NCBI RefSeq assembly: GCF_040183065.1
Contig: NC_091119.1
Span: 197,276,543 to 197,340,542 of the forward strand
Direction: 5' to 3'
Source of the DNA: Periplaneta americana
Taxonomy: Eukaryota > Arthropoda > Insecta > Blattodea > Blattidae
Length of the DNA stretch: 64,000 nt
Shown: positions 10,811 through 21,825 of the stretch, in pieces
Numbering within the stretch: the first letter of the stretch is position 1
Layout: each line of letters opens with the position of its first letter
Made by a program: the position numbers and the translations under genes
Notes under the pieces: generated by a model
What the model was told of the DNA's origin: nothing
What the model saw: the letters and a program-made list of their open reading frames with translations, nothing else
Databases searched by the model: none

Positions 10811-11580
10811 AAACGTCCCTGCTCTAAAAACATTAAATTCAGCTTTTTTAAATAGAAACATTGTCTTATAAAGGTCATGATTTAATTATTGTTTCTCTAA
10901 TGCATTGAGATATAGTACACAGAATTAGCCTGTGTTCAAATACAGATGATTATGTATACCAATCTTGCATATAATTTTACCAACTTCCTTCCACAGCATT
11001 TCCTTTTCACGGGTAGGCCTATCTCTGCATATTTTGGAACTCATATCGTACAGGGCAGGATAAATTGAAACATATTAATTAAATATTCATAATTTATTTG
11101 CGAGATATTGCTAAATACACGATGTTTGCAGCCATATTTGTGATATCGTCATTCTTTTGTTTTATAAATGAGCGACGACCTTCGTTGTCAATTTGAAACG
11201 TCCCTGCTCTAAAAACATTAAATTCAGTTTTTTTTAAATAGAAACATTGTCTTATAAAGGTCATGGTTTAATTATTGCTTCTCTAATGCTTTGAAATATA
11301 GTACATAGAATTAGCCTATGTTGAAATACAGATGACTATGTATACCGATCTTGCATATAATTTTACCAACTTCCTTCCTCAGCATTTCCTTTTCATGGGT
11401 GGGCCTATCTCTGTATATTTTGGAGTCATATCGTACAGAGCAGGATAATTGGAAACATATTAATTAAATATTCATGATTTATTTGCGAGATATTGCTAAA
11501 TACACGATGTTTTGCAGCCATATTTGTGATATCGTCATTCTTTTGTTTTATAAATGAGCGACGACCTTCGTTGTTAATTT
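10811..11580 (+). repeat. Tandem dimer, ~385-bp unit
   Basis: Two units start at 10811 and 11196 with AAACGTCCCTGCTCTAAAAA and both end near GAGCGACGACCTTCGTTGT. They are highly similar, with scattered changes. Non-coding. Confidence 0.9.
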
Positions 11581-12738
11581 GAAGCCAAGTCAGTATAGAG
11601 TGATGAACGCCAGCGCTGATAGCTGCAACTCGCTCTGGGAAGAAACCAGCTCCGTATACACGTAGAGCTGCGTGGTTCGCCCGGCGATCGTCGCCATAGC
11701 GGAATCATAGCTTTAGTAAATCAAATTAAAGTATTTCGAAGACGCTGAACAAGACTATACAATTATCTAAATCAATTTAATGTTGGAGGAATAACATTTA
11801 TTAATTTTATTTTATTATTAATATGTTTAATAGGTAAAGTACGCACTTTTAAGACTTTCCAAATGTGTTGGGTAGGCTCAATCTAGGAAATCGTGTAGGA
11901 CCATTTAAAAAAACTACAAATAATGCCCGTGGCTTGTTAATATAATATGTTTTCATTAATAAATTTTCTCGTATGCAAACGTGAAAACTTTGTAACTAAT
12001 TCAACAGTCCATAGTATAAATAATCGGAAAAAAAAAAATACTTTCGTACTCCATCGGCAAATCTGTCATGCTATCAGAAATGAGTGCGTTATATGGCAGT
12101 AAAACTTTTAATAGCCTCCCTATGGATGTAAAAAAATCCAATTCAAAACATAAGATTTAGGGCCAAATTAAAGAAGTACCTAATTTTTCACGCCTTCTAT
12201 TCTGTAGGTGAATTTATGACATTCAGCAACGCTTCATGGATATTTCTGTCTTGTAGTAAGTATCGTTACTAACCCCTTGTGTTGTACTATTGTGCATTTC
12301 AAACTGGTGAATCAAGGTCACATACAAAAGTACAAATCACGCACAAGTCATTAAACTGAAAACTGTGATCTGAAGTAATGATAATTTCGGCTGTCCCAGC
12401 TGACTTTAGTTGAGGAGAATGGTCCAGAATTGGGTTAAGCAAACGTGGAAAATGCAGTCCATTGGTTGACCTTGAGTCGCCAGAACGAAATGCAATATCA
12501 GACTATATTGTAAAACTTTTCTGTATATATAGACTGTGATTACAATTAAGACTGTAGTACTATTAAATTTTTTGACATGTTCCATATTCTAGCTGTGAAG
12601 CGATGTATGAATACATTGGAATGTAAATAAGTAGAATACAAAATCTACTCTGAGGAACCGCCCCTGCCTCCAGATTCTGTTCACTGATTCAACACCAGAC
12701 GTAGACACAAAAAAAAAATACCGGTACGAAATGCCGTA
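11581..12738. other. Stretch without recognised gene
   Basis: Contains a GC-richer patch at 11590-11710 ending CGGCGATCGTCGCCATAGCG, distantly like the long TIRs at 27505 and 29985. The remainder is AT-rich with no coding signal. Confidence 0.3.
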
Positions 12739-12887
12739 GGAATTCTAGATTAAGAAAAAAGCATTAGCTTTGTGGGCCTTGCCTCGTACATTGTAAAAGC
12801 TCTGTGGTAAATAGGCGTTCCCATGGCAACTGATCATTTGTTGGAATAGTCCCATATGGCAAATGCTTTTTTCTTAATCTGGAATCC
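12739..12887. mobile_element. MITE, 149 bp
   Basis: Inverted ends: GGAATTCTAGATTAAGAAAA (12739) against the complement of TTCTTAATCTGGAATCC (ending 12887), about 28 bp with a few mismatches. A second, left-truncated copy lies at 13205-13307. No clear target duplication seen. Confidence 0.75.
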
Positions 12888-12899
12888 TCTAAATATCCA

Positions 12900-13160
12900 G
12901 CTAAAACCCTTACATGTTCTTAGATACATGTAATGATATTTTTTCACGTGATTTCTTAACAATTTTATCATAAAAACTCCAACCAGCAATGATTACTAAT
13001 ATTTTAGTATTCTCCCGCGCTCTGATTACAAAACGACTGTAGGCCCTCATAAGGTCCGGCTATGACCTTGGCCCGAGACCGATGCTCCGCCGCGAGAAAT
13101 CGTTCGCTACTTCGGGACGCTAGCCTTCGCGACCTTCTTCGGGGTGCCTTGGGCGGAAAA
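12900..13160 (-). pseudogene. Histone H1 3'-end relic 1
   Basis: Minus-strand sequence corresponding to the end of the H1 gene at 21826: a degenerate Lys/Ala-rich C-terminus near 13105-13150, the 3' UTR, and a histone stem-loop GGACCTTATGAGGGCC at 13042-13057 (minus). Flanking DNA at 12900-13040 is also shared with 16285-16435, so this pair arose as a segmental duplication including downstream DNA. Confidence 0.75.
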
Positions 13161-13204
13161 TTTTCATAAAACAATTCCTCAAAATATCCCCAGTTCCTCA
13201 CCCC

Positions 13205-13307
13205 GAGAATGTAGAAGCTCTGTAGTAAGTAGGCGTTTCTATGGTAACTGGTCATTTGGTGGAATAGCTCCATATTCCCAGTGTTTTTTTTTCCTTAACC
13301 TGGAATC
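13205..13307. mobile_element. MITE, second copy (left end missing)
   Basis: Shares AAGCTCTGTAGTAAGTAGGC-type interior and the right end CTTAACCTGGAATCCC with the MITE at 12739-12887. Confidence 0.65.
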
Positions 13308-13739
13308 CCAGGCATGTCAAAGTGAGCTATAGATGGTATTTGCCATAGGCCGTAGTTCGACTTTTCTACAGTGCCAGATGATTGACAGCTTAGCTGAGAG
13401 TTCGACCGCTCAAGGTTAAGTTGTTTGTCTCTTGTCATAGTAAACATACTAAAAGCATTGGTTGTACTCTGTTTCAGAAGATATAAAGCTTTTTTTTTGT
13501 TTTACCATTTATTGAGTTAGCTTTCTTGAAGTGTATCATTATTGTAATGTTATAATACAGTTTTCTAGTGACAGCAAAAAATACAACCTTGATAATTTGT
13601 GAATACTGGAAGTTTATTATTTCGTTTTTTCTTTTAGTTTTCAATTACATGCTGTACAATACTTACGAAGTAGATATTTTCGTACGCAGAATTTTGTCAA
13701 GGGGGGGGGGTCATTATTGAAATAGTCTACAATTTACGT

Positions 13740-13978
13740 TATCTGGCCGCGAAACCAGGTGGCCCGGGTTCGATTTCCGGTCGGGGCAAGTTACCTGGTT
13801 GAGGTTTTTTCCGGGGTTTTCCCTCAATCCAATATGAGCAAATGCTGGGTAACTTTCGGTGCTGGACCACGGACTCATTTCACCGGCATTATCACCTTCA
13901 TATCATTCAGACGCTAAATAACGTAAGATGTTGATAAAGCGTCGTAAATTAGCCTACTAAAAAAAACGTTATTTGTAT
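13740..13978 (+). mobile_element. tRNA-derived SINE (family 2), copy A
   Basis: Head with B-box-like GGGTTCGATTTCC, body GAGGTTTTTTCCGGGGTTTT and CCAATATGAGCAAATGCTGG, tail GTTGATAAAGCGTCGTAAAT then an A-run. Three further copies occur at 14160, 14722 and 39735. Confidence 0.85.
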
Positions 13979-13996
13979 TTTAAATTTTGTGTAGTC

Positions 13997-14041
<45 letters not shown>

Positions 14042-14070
14042 TACTATTATTATTATTATTATTATTATTT
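13997..14070. repeat. (ATT)n microsatellite
   Basis: About 24 ATT units with one CTACT interruption. Confidence 0.97.
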
Positions 14071-14159
14071 TTAGTATGTTACAGTATATTTATTAATATT
14101 ATATTGTGTTCTAACAGAACATATTCATGAATATCTTTATAAAATCTTTGAAACGTAAT

Positions 14160-14398
14160 TTGGTCAGCGCGTCTGGCCGCGAAACCAGGTGGCCCGGGTT
14201 CGATTCCCGGTCTGAGCAAGTTACCTAGTTGAGGTTTTTTTCGGGTTTTCCCTCAATCCAATATGAGCAAATACTGGGTAACTTTCGGTGCTGGATCCCG
14301 GACTCATTTCACCGGCATTAACACCTTCATCTCATTCAGACGCTAAATAACCTGAGATGTTGATAAAGCGTCGTAAAATAACCTACTAAAAAAAAAAA
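14160..14398 (+). mobile_element. tRNA-derived SINE (family 2), copy B
   Basis: About 90% like copy A, with a perfect GGTTCGATTCCC B-box and an A-rich tail at 14386-14398. Confidence 0.88.
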
Positions 14399-14721
14399 GA
14401 AACGTAATTTTTTCATAGTCATCCAATTTTTAACAAATTTGACTTGTGTTTAATTTTGTATAATAAAAAATGCTTGTGTCACTATTACACTCACACAATA
14501 ATTATATATAATAGCCAACAGTTATTTGTATATGGTAGGTAAGACACATTACATAACAGGAAAATCAATGGAAACAATCAAATATATTGAAATATATCGT
14601 CTTTGTTCTTGCAATAATTCCTATGTGATATTTTTATCGGTTTTCAGATTTTTGCTCTATTAAATAACGTAAATAGTGATACAGCAAATAATAAAATCTC
14701 CTATATGTAATTATTTTTTAT

Positions 14722-14978
14722 TTTCGTAGGTTATTTTACGACGCTCTATCAACATCTTAGGTTATTTAGCGTCTGAATGAGATGAAGGTGATAATGTCGG
14801 TGAAATGAGTCCGGGGTCCAGCACCAATAGTTACCCAGCATTTGCTCATATTGGGTTGAGGGAAAACCCCGGAAAAAACCTCAACCAGGCAACTTGCCCC
14901 GACCGAGAATCGAACCTGGGGCCACCTGGTTTCACGGCTAGCCGCGCAAACCGTTACTCCACAGATGTGGACTATATG
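14722..14978 (-). mobile_element. tRNA-derived SINE (family 2), copy C, longest head
   Basis: Minus-strand copy. Its head (minus strand from 14978) includes GTGGAGTAACGGTTTGCGCG, an A-box-like segment missing from the other copies, then GGTTCGATTCTC as B-box. The tail lies at 14722. Confidence 0.88.
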
Positions 14979-15243
14979 TAATTATATCTCTTTGTTTCGA
15001 AAATGTAAGAATTCACAGTCTCCTATGTACTGCCATAGGATGAATAACTTTGTTTTTTCCTCCTACTGAAAGATATTATATTTTGCACATAGGCGTTACT
15101 GCAGGAACAACGATGATATGTAATTTCTTTTCAAACGTTCAAGGGAGGGGGTTTAAACGCTTGCATACGCCCCTGTTTTTGTGCAATATTTGAAGTGTGA
15201 AATAATGGAATTTCAGTTATTTCAAAAATCGATTGCTTATAAG

Positions 15244-15913
15244 TAGGGCTAGGATTTTGATGAAGTGCATTTTTTTTTAGTAAACAAGAAACATTGTTGC
15301 TTTAGTATTTATATGTTATGTGATAAACTGAGTGTTTTAAAACATATTTGTTAGGGCATTTTTTTTTTTTTGCATTTTTCATCTCTTACAACTCATAAGA
15401 GCATTTTTTTGTTTTATTCGGTCATTTTTGGGGTATTTTCATTTAATTTTGGTCATAATACCCATTATTAATGTAAAATATTATTTATTTCCTTTGATAT
15501 TTTCTCTACATATTTTTTTCAATTAATACCCATTATTTTTTATATTAGTTTAATCGTTTTTATACACAAATATTGCCATTTTAATGTAGTATACCTCCAC
15601 GCAATGGATCAGTCCAGCCACCCCTTTAATATAGACTCCTCTATAGCTGCTAGTTCCGGATAGAGTGGCCTTGTGGTGGACTACATGGAAACTACATTAA
15701 TTAAACTGTACTACTTAGAAACATTATTAAAATTAAATATACTTGAATGTTGGTATTAGAATTTAGTTTAATTACTAGTCTAAATATTAATATTCCTACT
15801 AAGCCAATTATATAAGATCAATTTTAGGGCATTTTTTAAAGTTTTTAGTTCATAAATGCATTGCTTTTAGGACATTGTTTCATGATTTATAGGTCATCAA
15901 AATCCTAGCCCTA
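15244..15913. mobile_element. Non-autonomous hAT element, 670 bp, 20-bp perfect TIRs
   Basis: TIR TAGGGCTAGGATTTTGATGA at 15244-15263 and its exact complement at 15894-15913. Flanks CTTATAAG (15236-15243) and ATTATAAG (15914-15921) agree at 7 of 8 positions. Very T-rich interior, no coding capacity. Confidence 0.9.
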
Positions 15914-16284
15914 ATTATAAGCCTATTTTGCATACTTGAAAATATAAAAAAAAAGAATAGCAAGAGTTTAGAATCCGTTATTCATTACGTGAGGGGAGAA
16001 AATAATATATTATGTAGCACTAGTTACATATTTTACTATAAGCATGTTTAATATTACAGTTTCGGAGTGAATTCCTTGTATGAAACTATTTCAATACGAA
16101 CATATTGTATGTACACACATAGAATTCTGGATTTTACGTATATCATACATTTAACGCAAGAACGTTGAAACATTTGTAAATATCCCGCGCTTATAGTTCG
16201 TAGTAGATTATTTTTTATAGGAGACAGCTGCTACATTTCCCGCGCGAGCCAAAACCTCGTAGCGTTCAATGACCTTGACAAGAC

Positions 16285-16530
16285 TGTAACTAAAACTCTC
16301 ACATATTCTTAGACATATCTAGTGGTATACATATATTCAAATGTTTTTTTAACAATTTCATCTCCTAAAATCTCCACCCCGCAATGATTACTAACATTTT
16401 ATTATCTTCCCGCGCTCTGATTATAAAATAACTGTAGGCCCTCATAAGGTCCGCCTATGACCTTGTCCCGAGCCCGATGGTGGCGATGCTCCGCCGCGAG
16501 GAGTCGTTCGCTACTTCTACGGGCTAACGA
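16285..16530 (-). pseudogene. Histone H1 3'-end relic 2
   Basis: Parallel to relic 1: shared downstream DNA, stem-loop GGACCTTATGAGGGCC at 16437-16452 (minus) and the bases around the lost stop codon at 16500-16525. The coding part ends abruptly at about 16530. Confidence 0.72.
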
Positions 16531-17465
16531 CGGGCAAAAATAATTAGTTGTTTTTATACGGTTAACCCGTTATTTTTGTTTGCCGTTTTAACCTGATAAC
16601 TGGTTATTTTCCTGAATAACGGAACGACCAGTTGTTTCTTTAAATAAGCACCGAATAAAATTTAATGTATTTTAAGCTTATCTTAAATTTAATGTCAGTC
16701 GAGCATCGTTTCTTTTCATTATTTTGCATTCTTTGTAATAAATTCGGTATTCAAATTGTCTCGTAGATAGGATATTGGTTATTGATTTACTTATTTAATC
16801 TGTTCATAAATGGCAAAATGAAATTAATGCCAATAATCTACATAATATGCCTATCTTAATCGCCGACTGTCTCTGATTGGCTTATATGTAGTAGTATAAA
16901 ATCTGCTGGCATTGGAGTAATTAAAATGGCGAGAAATTTTGACTTCTTTTAGATTTTGGTTATAGGGGAACAGAGTTACCGTTGGAATGTGTCATAATCA
17001 AGATTATTATTGTAAAAATTATGGAATTTGTGTTATTTTCCATTTTTCTTAGCTGCAACTCTAATGTGAATCAAGTAATTAACTAAATCCAATTTCACAA
17101 CCTATTATTATTACTATTATTATTTCTTGTTTAAGAATGTCATTGATGATCTTTAGCATATAATGGCGTTCTTTCAACTATCTTCTGTTTGGTTTACAGT
17201 TATTTCAAATATGTATGAATTTATTACCGTCAGAATTACTTATCAATAATCAAAATTAAACCATACATATTTGAAATTTTATTATTATACTTATCGGACT
17301 CAACATGCCTTTGAAATTACAGTTATTTGCTAATTGTTATTTGATTTATATTGTAAATAACCTCTCGTTTTATTTTATTGACTGATTTGTTGACCTTAAA
17401 ATGTAAACAAATATAATAATGGGTTAACTTATTTTCGAATAACTTCCCATCCCTATATAATATAT
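16531..17465. other. Stretch without recognised gene
   Basis: AT-rich DNA. Two stretches (16540-16640 and 17400-17450) carry GGTTAACCCGTTATTTTTG-like and ATAATGGGTTAACTTATTT words in opposite orientation, which could be ends of an unclassified element. Confidence 0.3.
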
Positions 17466-17469
17466 TATG

Positions 17470-17545
17470 TACTTCGAACTCACCTTTTCGGAGCCTAAGC
17501 CTTCGCAATCTTCTTCGGTGTGCTTTGGGCGGGAAAACAAAAAAC
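17470..17545 (-). pseudogene. Histone H1 C-terminal relic 3
   Basis: GCCTTCGCAATCTTCTTCGG and the following GTGCTTTGGGCGGGAAAA match relic 1 at 13120-13160, hence the H1 C-terminal coding end. No stem-loop remains. Confidence 0.5.
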
Positions 17546-17659
17546 GTATTTCTCCGGATATCCCCCTCCCCCCGAAAGACTACGGGACCGTTGGATGTAC
17601 GGGGATGGGAAGGTGGCAAGGGAAGGGGGAAAATTACCCACTAGGTAGAAATTTCTTTC

Positions 17660-18057
17660 AAACATTGTCCCCTTTCTCTCTCTTCTCTCACCTGTTTTCC
17701 ATACTTCGTACTTCTACTGTGTAGGTTTCTTGTATTTCTTCGTGATGATCTTTTTTTTTTTTTTTTTTTTTTTTTTTCATTTCGTTCGACATTCGTTGTT
17801 TGTGTTCCTAGAAATCTCGAAGTAATGTTTAGTAACATCACGGAAGAACACGTATTCGTAAGGATTTCGGAAGCTCTATATTTCTAGCAAAGGCAAAAGA
17901 AAAATATATCCCTGACATGGAACTTTTTAAGAATAATTAATAAATAATAATAATTGTCCCTTTCTCTCTCTCTCTCTCTCTGTTTACTCTCTTCTCTCAC
18001 CTGTTTTCCATACTTCGTACTTCTACTATGTAGGTTTCTTGTATTTCTTCGTGATGA

Positions 18058-18088
<31 letters not shown>

Positions 18089-18545
18089 CATTTCGTTCGA
18101 CATTCGTTGTTTGTATTCCTAGAAATCTCGGAGTAAAGTTTAGTAACATCACGGAAGAACACGTATTCGTAAGGATTTCGGAAGTTCTATATTTCTTGCA
18201 AAAGCAAAAGAAAAATATAGCCCTGACATGGAACTTTTAAAGAATAATTAATAAATAATAATAATTGTCCCTTTCTCTCTCTCTCTGTTTACTCTCTTCT
18301 CTCACCTGTTTTCCGTACTTCGTACTTCAGCTGTGTAGGGTTCTTGTATTTCTTCGTGATGATATATATATATTTTTTTTTCATTTCGTTCCACATTCGT
18401 TGTTTGTATTCCTAGAAATCTCGGAGTAATGTTTAGTAACATCACGGAAGAACACGTATTCGTAAGGATTTCGGAAGTTCTATATTTCTTGCAAAAGCAA
18501 AAGAAAAATATAGCCCTGACATGGAACTTTTTAAGAATAATTAAT
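17660..18545 (+). repeat. Tandem array, three ~290-310-bp units
   Basis: Units starting near 17667, 17957 and 18267 share CACCTGTTTTCC, TTTCATTTCGTTCGACATTC, CACGGAAGAACACGTATTCG and CCTGACATGGAACTTTT. Each unit has a CT-rich microsatellite and the first two have a 24-30 base T-run, both of which vary in length. Non-coding; unit identity is above 90%. Confidence 0.93.
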
Positions 18546-19908
18546 AAATAAATATTTGCTACATGAATGTAATGTTTTAGATAAATTGGCTGTTGAGTAG
18601 TATTTTTCTACGGAAATTAAAATAAAAGTTAAAATATGTTATTAATAATAACTTACTGTCAAACAATAATAATTATTATTTTTAAATTTGAGGAATGAAA
18701 AGACAAGTGACTCGGTGGAAACCGCGCGGAAGGGTACCGGGACAATAGCGGTGACGCCTTGGCAGCTTCCCGTGGTTCCCGCGTTAGTAACGTCTTCACG
18801 TGCTTGCCAGGGTTGCCAGATTGTGATCAGTACTAGTCGCCTATTTCCATGTTGCGTTTAGCCAGAAGTCTCCTTAAAAACTAATAATAATCACCGTAGG
18901 CCTTTATCTGAATAAAATGCAATGAAAGTATGCGGCATACACAAACAGAATTCAAATTTCCCTCCATGCGACCTTGTTATTCCACTGCCTCCTTGATGTT
19001 ACTGCAACTGTTTGCAAAACCGGCTGTGTGTCATGGACAAGGAATAACTTGTCTTTTTGTGGGAATTTTTATGAAAATATAGAAAACATTGAACCAAGGT
19101 CAGTGAAGTAGAATTTTTTTTTGTAATTGTATGATTCCCAGGATCTATTTGGGTATTTCTACTGAAATTCAACATTCTACCTAAAGTGATTATAAAGTAA
19201 TTAATTCTTTTCACTCTAAAAATTGTAATTTTTGTACAGTGTACGCTCAAAACAAAATAATTAATAATTTAGACTCTAAAAGAGATACAGTGTTCTGGTT
19301 TTCATCAAAATACTCAATTTCCGATGAAGAAGTTGGCATAATTATTTCATAGCTCTAAGGACAGAAGTATAACTTTTTGTGTCGTGCCCTACTTTTCTAA
19401 ATAACGCTATATGAACTTATACTATAAAGTGCTATATTTATTTACATCAGTTCGTATCTTCGGTGGGGAATAGCGACAGTGAATATTATTATAGCGTTGT
19501 GAGAAAGCCGTATGAATAAAAATAATTAAGTAATTATTTAATTAATATTTAATTTAATAAAACAATAGCCTACCGAAATTTTCATAATTTTCACACCACT
19601 TACATTTACATTTCAAACACGTAAGATAGGTCTAGGAATTCTTCTAATTTCGGAGTCATCTTCTAAACTAGATACTTAAGAACATTAATGCTATTATTAT
19701 TTTTTTTAGACTACCGATAATTTTGATTTTGAGATAGAAACGTAATATACACAAGTATTAATTTAATTTTTGCATGTTTCTCTTATTTGTCGTAATATTT
19801 GAATCTTCATTAAATCAGTTTTATTAGCTCTCAGATTAGTGACAAACTTTACACCATTCTTCTTTACCAACGTCCTTGACATCATCTGGAGCTTCCTCCT
19901 ACTAACCT
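18546..19908. other. Stretch without recognised gene
   Basis: A hAT-like end CAGGGTTGCCAGATTGTGAT begins at about 18806, like the right end of the 8924-9521 element read inward, but no partner end was found. The rest is AT-rich. Confidence 0.35.
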
Positions 19909-21140
19909 AGTTTCGGATGCAATACAACAAAATTGATGATAATCCCATAAAACTGTAGTCATTAATAACGCCTATGCAATAAATAATATTATATACGAAG
20001 GCTTTCAATTTATCTTTAAATTAAGGAAATTCTCATAGATTTTGTGATATTGTATCTCATATTTGCCGTGTTTACCCGTTATCCCATTATTATTATTAGC
20101 AGTTAACACTAGCAGAACAATAATACAGCAATAAAATTACCTACATAAAACAAACAGCAAACGATAACGTATTCTGCGATCTTATGACATCACAATGTAA
20201 GATATTGGTCACAGAATACAGAAATGAAAGGAATTAATTTTGAAGCATGTTGCAACGATGATTTTAACACTGAACAATGACTTCCGATTTTTTAAATAAA
20301 ATCTGAGAATCTACTACATTACAAATATGTAAAAGGGAAAACATGTAGTCTAAATTTGCCCTTTCGATGTACTAAGTTAGAGTTTCGGATTCAATACAAT
20401 AAAATTGGTGATAACCCTATAAAACTGTCTGCAGTGTAAACATTAAAACGCCTATGCACTAAATTATTATATATGAAGGCTTTCAATTTATTTCTAAATC
20501 CAGAAAATTCCCCCAGGCTCTGCGATATTGTTTCTCATATTTGCCGTATTTTCTCTTAATATTACCATTATCAGCAGCAAGAATATCGCAATAAAAATAT
20601 GTAAAACAAACAGTGAACGATAACGTATTCTACTATCTTATTAAATTACGTCACAATGTAAGATATTGGTCAAAGACGAAGAGAACAAACTGGAAGCATG
20701 TTGCAACGATAATCTTAATGAACAGACTTGCAATTTAAAAAATAATCTGAAAATCTATGAATAATATTTCAATCTTTGAGGTAGCCTAAAGAGGGGTTCA
20801 GAGACTTTCAATTTATCTCTAAATCCAGAAGGCTTTGCGATATTGTTTCTCATATTTGCCGTATTTTCTCATTAATATTACCATTATCAGCAGCAAGAAT
20901 ATCGCAATAAAAATATGTAAAACAAACGAACAGCGAACGATAACGTATTCTACGATCTTACTAAATTATGTCACAATGTAAGATATTGGTCATAGAATAC
21001 AGACGAAAAGAATAAACTGGAAACATGTCGCAACGATAATATTAACAATGAACAGTGACTTCCGATTTTAAAAAATAATCTGAAAATCTATGAATATTTC
21101 AATCTTTGAGGTAGCCTGAAGAGAGGTTCAGAGACTTGAC
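19909..21140 (+). repeat. Diverged tandem array, three units (~475, ~425 and ~330 bp)
   Basis: Units at 19909-20382, 20383-20806 and 20807-21140 share CATATTTGCCGT, AACGATAACGTATTCT, CACAATGTAAGATATTGGTC and TGACTTCCGATTTT (the last is absent or partial in the middle unit). The third unit lacks the first ~95 bases. Divergence is greater than in the 17660 array, so it is older. Confidence 0.88.
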
Positions 21141-21766
21141 AATTTTATTATTCGCCGATTGCCCTTCATAGCCTAAATTGCGATAAATCACCCATATTAC
21201 AATCCTGTTAATGGATGTACGCCTATACAATACCCGAAATCGTGACCTACCTAAATGTAGGCTAACCAAAACTAATGAATCATTATTTTATTATGCCTTT
21301 AGAAATTGCAAATAAAGTTCCGTTGTGTTTTTAATCTGTAAACGATTTTATCGCTTTGTATGTCCTCTTTTTTTATTTTACATTTTCGTTAAGTATGCTA
21401 TTCCTACTTTGCGATTCATGTGTTCACTGAATTTAGATGTTCAATAAATTAAATATGCATCTGCAAACGTTTACTCTGATACAAATTGTTACTGCAACAG
21501 AAAGGAATCAGTGGCAATAATTTACCTTACAACAGCAAAGTAGGCTGCACCGGGGCGTCGGACGCGCATCATAGCTAGCCCGATACCCCGCTAGACAAAC
21601 GACAGCCTTCGCTCGTCGCGAGGAATAAAATTCCGCGGAACTACAGCGACCGATGAGGCGGGAGCTGGCAGCCGGCGGTGGGAGACTAGCTGTAAGAAAT
21701 GTACAAAGTAGCAGTGGGAAATGGGTATTGTGGAGTCTACCTCTGCTCTGATATGAAATAAATGTT
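21141..21766. other. Downstream flank of histone H1
   Basis: AT-rich until 21540, then GC-rich toward the H1 gene. No gene recognised; the GC-rich end may be H1-associated. Confidence 0.3.
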
Positions 21767-21782
21767 GGCCCTCATAAGGACC
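21767..21782 (-). promoter_or_regulatory. Histone mRNA 3' stem-loop
   Basis: On the minus strand GGTCCTTATGAGGGCC forms a 6-bp stem with a 4-base loop, matching the consensus bound by SLBP for replication-dependent histone mRNA 3'-end cleavage. It lies 43 bases after the H1 stop codon, a normal spacing. Confidence 0.93.
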
Positions 21783-21825
21783 GTTTATGACCTCATGCCG
21801 AGGTCGATGCTCCAGGAGGAGTTGT

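Larger units (their letters stand above)
13681..15177. mobile_element. Possible hAT-like element carrying three SINEs
   Basis: The right end CTTGCATACGCCCCTG (15162-15177) matches the right TIR of the confirmed hAT at 25365-26510 (CTTGCATCCGCCCCTG). The putative left end CGTACGCAGAATTTTG (13681) followed by a G-run resembles that element's left end with the first CAGGGG lost. The interior is occupied by SINEs and an ATT microsatellite. No TSD can be checked. Confidence 0.4.
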
